Made by a program: the position numbers and the translations under genes
Assembly (NCBI RefSeq): GCF_001307275.1
Contig: NZ_CP012831.1
Span: forward strand, 1,674,001-1,738,000
Length of the DNA stretch: 64,000 nt
Direction: 5' to 3'
DNA from: Pseudomonas fluorescens
Lineage (GTDB): Bacteria; Pseudomonadota; Gammaproteobacteria; Pseudomonadales; Pseudomonadaceae
Shown: one piece after another, positions 61,164 through 64,000 of the stretch
Layout: every line of letters starts with the position of its first letter
How positions within the stretch are numbered: the first letter of the stretch is position 1
Notes under the pieces: model-generated
The model's database searches: none
Seen by the model: the letters and a program-made list of their open reading frames with translations, nothing else
What the model was told of the DNA's origin: nothing

Positions 61164-63958
61164 ACGCACGCCTTCATCACAAGACACCCACGATCAATGC
61201 CTTCGACGGTCGTGGCCTGCCCGTGCGGCAAATCGCTTACTACCGGCGCGACGCCCAGGCCCCCTCCCAGGCGCGCATTGCCCAGCAAGACTATGACGCG
61301 GCGGGACGAGCGGTGGCGCAGCGTGATCCTCGACTGTTTGCCATGGCGACCGGCGGGGCGAACCTGCGGACGGTCTTCAGTTTGTCCGGCAAGACGCTGT
61401 TGCTCGACAGTATCGATGCCGGCTGGCGCGTGTACCTGCCTGGCGATGCCGGGCAGCTATCGCACTGCTGGGATCAGCGGGGCTCCTATTGGCGAACCAC
61501 CTACGACACGCAACTGCGCATGACGGCCGTCCATGAGCAAGCGGCAGGCGACGTGCCGCGCAGGGTCGAATGCCGGCACTACGGCGACAGTTCGCCGGAG
61601 TCCGCGGTGCATAACCGCTGCGGTGCGCTGATCCGTCACGATGACAGCGCCGGCACCCTGCTGATCCACGGCTATGGGCTTTGCGCCAAACCTCTCAGCC
61701 AGACCAGGCACCTGCTGGCCACCGCCGAACGCCTGGACTGGCCAGCGCAGGAGGTAGATCGCGATCGCTTGCTGGAACAGGGGAACGGCTACACCACGAA
61801 CTGGCGCTACGACGCCCTCGCCGAGCTTATCCAGCAGACCGATGCCGCCCAGCACCAGCAGCGCTACTCGTTCGATGTCGCCGGTCAACTCAAGTCCGTG
61901 GGCCTGCAGATAAGCAACACGGCGACCGAAAAAGTCATCATGAGCGCTCTGGTCTATAACGCGTCCGGCCAGATCGAGTCCCAGACGGCTGGCAACGGGG
62001 TCGTCAGTCGCGCCGTGTACGATCCGGCCAACGGTAGACTGACCGCCCTGCGCACGTCACGGGCGGCCAGCACCTTGCAGGATCTGCGCTACACCTACGA
62101 CCCGGTGGGCAACGTGACGCATCTCGAGGACAAGGCTCAACCGGTGCAGTTTGGCAGTAACCAGCGGGTCGAAGCCGCCAGCACATTCACCTACGACAGC
62201 CTTTACCAATTGATCAGCGCGACGGGCCGCGAGGCCGCCGGATTGACCAGGCCCCCGGACCTTCCAGCCCTCGGCAAAACACCCATCGACCCGAGTCAGC
62301 TGTTCAACTTCACCGAACATTACGAGTACGACGCCGGCGGCAATCTGATTGAGTTGCGCCATCGTCGCGACGGCAACCACTACACCCGGACCCTGAACGT
62401 GGCCGCCGCGAGCAATCGCCTGCGCGCCTGGAATAAAGGCCAATCGACGCCCGACGTGGCAGTGGACTTCGATGCCAACGGCAACCAGCAGGCGCTTTCC
62501 CCAGGCCAGGCGCTGACATGGAACCTGCGCAACCAGCTCGACGGCGTGGTGTTGGTGCGGCGTGAAAACGCTGCCGATGACATCGAGCGCTATCGCTACG
62601 ACAGCGGCGGTCAACGAGTACGCAAGCTCCAGACAACCCTGGGCGCAACACGGGTTCACACTCGGGAAGTCCGTTATCTGCCGGGCCTCGAGATTCGCAC
62701 GCGCGATAATGAACGCCTGGAAGTCATCACCCTGCAAGCCGGTCGCTACAACGTGCGCTACCTGCACTGGACCGAAGGCCGACCGTCCGGTATCGCCGCC
62801 AACCCGATACGCTATGGCCTTGGCGACCACCTGGGCTCCAGCTCACTGGAACTCGACGACCAGGGCGGCCTGATCAGCCAGGAAAGCTACCTGCCCTATG
62901 GAGGAACCGCTTGGCAGGCCTCCCGCTCGGCCGTGGAAGCCGACTACCGGACCCTTCGCTACTGCGGCAAGGAACGCGATGCCAGTGGCCTGTATTATTA
63001 CGGGCAGCGGTACTACGCGCCGTGGTTGCAACGCTGGATCAGCCCCGACCCGGCAGGGGCGGTCGATGGCTTGAACCTGTATGCCATGGTGGGAAACAAC
63101 CCCCTCAGGTTTGTCGACCGTCAAGGGTGGATGAAGGAGGATTTCATCCAATGGATGAAAGAGGATGGCCACGCCCGTTCCCTGAAAATGATGCAGCCGC
63201 CACCGACGAAACAAGCTAAAAAACGTGCCGGCACTCATCAGGAAGGCCCTCCAGACCCCGACGCCAGCCCCAGTTTCAGCAAAACCAAACGCAAGGAGCT
63301 GGTCGTTCACTCCCATGGCTTGGTCGATGGCTTGGGCGTGGGCCTCAACGAGTTCTACAACCTCACCGGGCCTAAATCCGGCCCGGAGGGATACCGCGGC
63401 GTAGACAAGGCGTATGACGTTACCGCCGAAAGCGAGAAGTTCTACCTGAACTTCGGAAGCTACAGGATCGGCAATACCCACGATTACCTGGCCGACTTGG
63501 CCGAACGATACAGCGCGACGAAAAACGATCCGATCCATAAAATCGAACTGGATCTTGACGAGTTAAAGAGCGAGCCGACGCTGAGCAGGACCGTCGAGGA
63601 CGTCCATGAACTGCAGCAATACACCCAGAACCTCATTGCCAGGCACATTGAACAATCCAATAGCATCATCCCCATACGCACCGGGGGACCAGGGGCTCAT
63701 GGAGAAGTCCGCCTGATCAACTCGGTCGTTGCGCTCTACCCGGGTCAAGCTGAAATGAAGCTGTCGAACACGCAACTGTTCACCCACAAAATAACCGGCG
63801 TGGACGAACCGAAACCTTTCATTGCCTGCTTCAATTGCAGCGGCATTATCCCGGAAAGCGTCAGTATCCAGACGGGGCGCCACGCTATGGACTATGGGAA
63901 ATACAACGAGCATGTCTTGGCTATCAATCGTGCTCCGCGCCCTGGTCTCAGTTCCTGA
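61160..63958 (+). CDS. tccC: Tc toxin subunit C with hypervariable C-terminus of deaminase type
   Basis: There are 932 residues. The RHS shell part has YD repeats and ends in the core motif RYCGKERDASGLYYYGQRYY, then ISPDPAGAVDGLNLYAMVGNNP (about residues 600-650), where auto-cleavage releases the toxin. Residues 658-932 are a variable cargo. Its end carries GGPGAHGEVRLIN (H847, E849) and CFNCSG (C890, C893), the HxE and CxxC zinc sites of the deaminase fold, similar to YwqJ-type toxin deaminases. The stop is at 63956-63958; nothing else is visible before the window ends. Confidence 0.88.
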   Translation: MNARLHHKTPTINAFDGRGLPVRQIAYYRRDAQAPSQARIAQQDYDAAGRAVAQRDPRLFAMATGGANLRTVFSLSGKTLLLDSIDAGWRVYLPGDAGQLSHCWDQRGSYWRTTYDTQLRMTAVHEQAAGDVPRRVECRHYGDSSPESAVHNRCGALIRHDDSAGTLLIHGYGLCAKPLSQTRHLLATAERLDWPAQEVDRDRLLEQGNGYTTNWRYDALAELIQQTDAAQHQQRYSFDVAGQLKSVGLQISNTATEKVIMSALVYNASGQIESQTAGNGVVSRAVYDPANGRLTALRTSRAASTLQDLRYTYDPVGNVTHLEDKAQPVQFGSNQRVEAASTFTYDSLYQLISATGREAAGLTRPPDLPALGKTPIDPSQLFNFTEHYEYDAGGNLIELRHRRDGNHYTRTLNVAAASNRLRAWNKGQSTPDVAVDFDANGNQQALSPGQALTWNLRNQLDGVVLVRRENAADDIERYRYDSGGQRVRKLQTTLGATRVHTREVRYLPGLEIRTRDNERLEVITLQAGRYNVRYLHWTEGRPSGIAANPIRYGLGDHLGSSSLELDDQGGLISQESYLPYGGTAWQASRSAVEADYRTLRYCGKERDASGLYYYGQRYYAPWLQRWISPDPAGAVDGLNLYAMVGNNPLRFVDRQGWMKEDFIQWMKEDGHARSLKMMQPPPTKQAKKRAGTHQEGPPDPDASPSFSKTKRKELVVHSHGLVDGLGVGLNEFYNLTGPKSGPEGYRGVDKAYDVTAESEKFYLNFGSYRIGNTHDYLADLAERYSATKNDPIHKIELDLDELKSEPTLSRTVEDVHELQQYTQNLIARHIEQSNSIIPIRTGGPGAHGEVRLINSVVALYPGQAEMKLSNTQLFTHKITGVDEPKPFIACFNCSGIIPESVSIQTGRHAMDYGKYNEHVLAINRAPRPGLSS

Positions 63959-64000
63959 CTGCACCTGGCCAACTCAAACCCGCTCGGATCCTGCCAGGCC

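Overview
The window looks like a piece of a Pseudomonas chromosome, most likely from the P. fluorescens group. The evidence is the GC-rich coding style, REP and REPIN palindromes of the kind usual in that group (GTGGCGAGGGAGCTTGCTCCC type), a DUF6124-type small protein, a PipR-like LuxR solo and a Pseudomonas-style split Tc toxin. No species is claimed. There is no rRNA, tRNA, integrase, transposase or CRISPR array. The only RNA gene is tmRNA (ssrA).

Layout. (1) 1-4003: the end of a lactate-oxidation operon (lutB end, lutC, a large FAD/Fe-S D-lactate dehydrogenase-like protein). (2) 4100-4917: a small secreted protein and ssrA. (3) 5043-11843: a 5-oxoproline (pyroglutamate) operon on the minus strand, pxpA, biotin carrier, biotin carboxylase, pxpB, pxpC and an NCS1-type permease, with a divergent LysR regulator. 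(4) 12162-13956: an SDR oxidoreductase and an AraC regulator. (5) 14122-18146: a Fur-box-preceded iron-uptake unit (FecI-type sigma, FecR-type anti-sigma, TonB-dependent siderophore receptor). (6) 18204-24340: an accessory, repeat-rich stretch with an LRR protein, small Pseudomonas-specific proteins, two lipoproteins, an unknown AT-rich gene and several palindromic repeat families. (7) 24339-34791: a contact-dependent inhibition (CDI) locus on the minus strand, cdiB, cdiA and cdiI, followed by an orphan module made of a truncated nuclease-toxin tail and its own immunity gene. (8) 35026-43129: a plant-responsive PipR-like locus with two proline-iminopeptidase-like hydrolases, the LuxR solo and a complete dipeptide/oligopeptide ABC transporter. 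(9) 43151-49300: a stand-alone M41-like HEAGH protein, katG, a chemoreceptor and a FitAB-like toxin-antitoxin pair. (10) 49531-63958: a complete Tc insecticidal-type toxin operon (split TcA, TcB, TcC), whose TcC C-terminus carries a deaminase-like signature.

How it fits together: the window mixes catabolic operons for small host or plant-derived substrates (lactate, 5-oxoproline, peptides) with interaction systems (siderophore receptor, CDI, plant-signal sensing, Tc toxin). The most unusual part is 20.8-35.0 kb. A family of about 80-bp palindromes whose two arms change together sits at the edges of the toxin/immunity modules. A separate 93-bp sequence is present as two direct copies about 14 kb apart on either side of the CDI region, and its hairpin is kept by paired base changes. 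All coordinates, motifs and repeats were read by eye; family names rest on recognised motifs and not on a database search.
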